Origin: DASRSS01 sp035765515
GTDB lineage: Bacteria; Actinomycetota; Actinomycetes; Mycobacteriales; Jatrophihabitantaceae
Assembly: GCA_035765515.1 (NCBI GenBank)
Contig: DASTXN010000096.1
Location: 1-49,340, forward strand
DNA: 49,340 bases
Direction: 5' to 3'
The translations under genes and the position numbers were made by a program. Each line of letters starts with the position of its first letter. Positions within the stretch are counted from its first letter, which is position 1. The notes under the pieces were generated by a model. That model ran no database searches. It saw only the letters and a list, made by a program, of their open reading frames with translations, and was not told where the DNA came from. This document shows, piece by piece, positions 48,606-49,340 of the stretch.

Positions 48606-49340
48606 ATGAACCGCAAGCGCATTCTACGATCACCATGGCTGTGGGGCCTGGTGATCCTCTTCGCGATCTTCGTGCTGCCCTCGATGATCAGCACCGGTAG
48701 CGGCTACCACGGTGTCGCCACTTCGGACGCCATCGCGCAGGTCAACGCCGGCAACGTGACCAAGGCCACGATGGACGACAAGTCCCAGCTGCTCAAGCTG
48801 CAGCTGGGCCACGACTTCGAGGGTCACTCCAAGATCAGCGCGCAGTACCCGGCCAACTACTCGGACGAACTCGAGGCCGACCTGCAGAAGGCGAAGTCGC
48901 CCGACGGCAAGCCGCTGAACTTCAACGTCAGGGTGCCGCAGGACAACACCTGGCTGTCGCTGCTGGTCAGCCTGCTGCCGATCCTGGTGATCGTCGGCGT
49001 GCTGTTCTTCGTGATGAGCCAGGTGCAAGGCGGCGGCAACCGGGTGATGAGCTTCGGCCGCAGCAAGGCCAAGCTGGTCAGCAAGGACACCCCGAAGACG
49101 ACGTTCAGCGACGTCGCCGGCGTGGACGAGGCGATCGAGGAACTGCAGGAGATCAAGGAGTTCCTCGCCAACCCCGCCAAGTTCCAGGCGATCGGCGCGA
49201 AGATCCCCAAGGGCGTGCTGCTGTACGGCCCGCCCGGCACCGGTAAGACGCTGCTCGCGCGCGCGGTCGCGGGCGAGGCCGGCGTGCCGTTCTACTCGAT
49301 CTCCGGCTCGGACTTCGTCGAGATGTTCGTCGGTGTCGGC
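48606..49340 (+). CDS. ftsH: ATP-dependent zinc metalloprotease FtsH (5' part, cut by window edge)
   Basis: The first 245 codons are present. They give an N-terminal membrane segment (LWGLVILFAIFVLPSMI), an extracytoplasmic domain, a second membrane segment (LLVSLLPILVIVGVLFFV), and the start of the AAA domain with DVAGVDEAIEEL and the Walker A GPPGTGKT (residues 208-215), ending at FVEMFVGVG. The HEAGH protease site lies beyond the window. No ribosome binding site precedes the ATG; it sits in the palindrome ATATCGATAT, so a leaderless mRNA is possible. Confidence 0.95.
   Translation, partial: MNRKRILRSPWLWGLVILFAIFVLPSMISTGSGYHGVATSDAIAQVNAGNVTKATMDDKSQLLKLQLGHDFEGHSKISAQYPANYSDELEADLQKAKSPDGKPLNFNVRVPQDNTWLSLLVSLLPILVIVGVLFFVMSQVQGGGNRVMSFGRSKAKLVSKDTPKTTFSDVAGVDEAIEELQEIKEFLANPAKFQAIGAKIPKGVLLYGPPGTGKTLLARAVAGEAGVPFYSISGSDFVEMFVGVG

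Overview
This is about 49 kb of very GC-rich DNA from an actinobacterium. The evidence is strong GC bias at third codon positions, many GTG and TTG starts, ATGA/GTGA stop-start overlaps, a bS22-type mini ribosomal protein, a Rex-heme operon next to a BldN-like sigma factor, and menaquinone made by the futalosine route. A Jatrophihabitans/Frankia-like lineage would fit, but that placement is inference. No tRNA, rRNA, CRISPR array or insertion sequence was seen.

Layout. (1) 1-5.3 kb: bS22, a HAD phosphatase, a membrane DUF5667 protein and a BldN-like sigma factor with a long N-terminal extension on the minus strand; then an acyl-CoA ligase and a glutaredoxin-like protein. (2) 5.35-11.9 kb: the rex-hemA-hemC-hemD-hemB operon behind a good Rex operator, followed by a membrane GNAT protein. 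(3) 12-20.2 kb: DUF389 protein, SDR, hemL, a histidine phosphatase, and the cytochrome c maturation set resA-ccdA-resB-ccsB. (4) 20.2-40.5 kb: the futalosine menaquinone genes (UbiD-like, mqnP, UbiX-like, AsnC regulator, mqnE, mqnA, mqnC, menG), with other genes between them: a methyltransferase, a TetR/MMPL exporter pair, a retron-type reverse transcriptase, a kinase/phosphatase pair, a desaturase, a cold-shock gene, a DMT permease and a secreted SGNH hydrolase. (5) 40.5-49.3 kb: a sucrase/ferredoxin-like protein, an SDR-CMD-TetR operon, ppa, dacB, a zinc metalloprotease, tilS, hpt and the 5' part of ftsH (cut by the window edge).

Heme, cytochrome c and menaquinone synthesis together form a respiratory supercluster. 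Rex, the NADH/NAD+ sensor, is placed to tie heme synthesis to redox state.

Two things stand out. First, the reverse transcriptase (30166-31497, minus) is preceded by a 23-nt inverted repeat (21 of 23 paired) enclosing a 121-nt hairpin-rich segment. This is the layout of a retron msr-msd RNA, so the locus is a candidate uncharacterised retron. Second, the window carries several families of short dispersed palindromes (about 40-85 bp). Two sit in frame inside tilS and one encodes the C-terminus of the MMPL exporter. Also notable is an 11-bp pairing in the cold-shock 5' leader that would hide its ribosome binding site.
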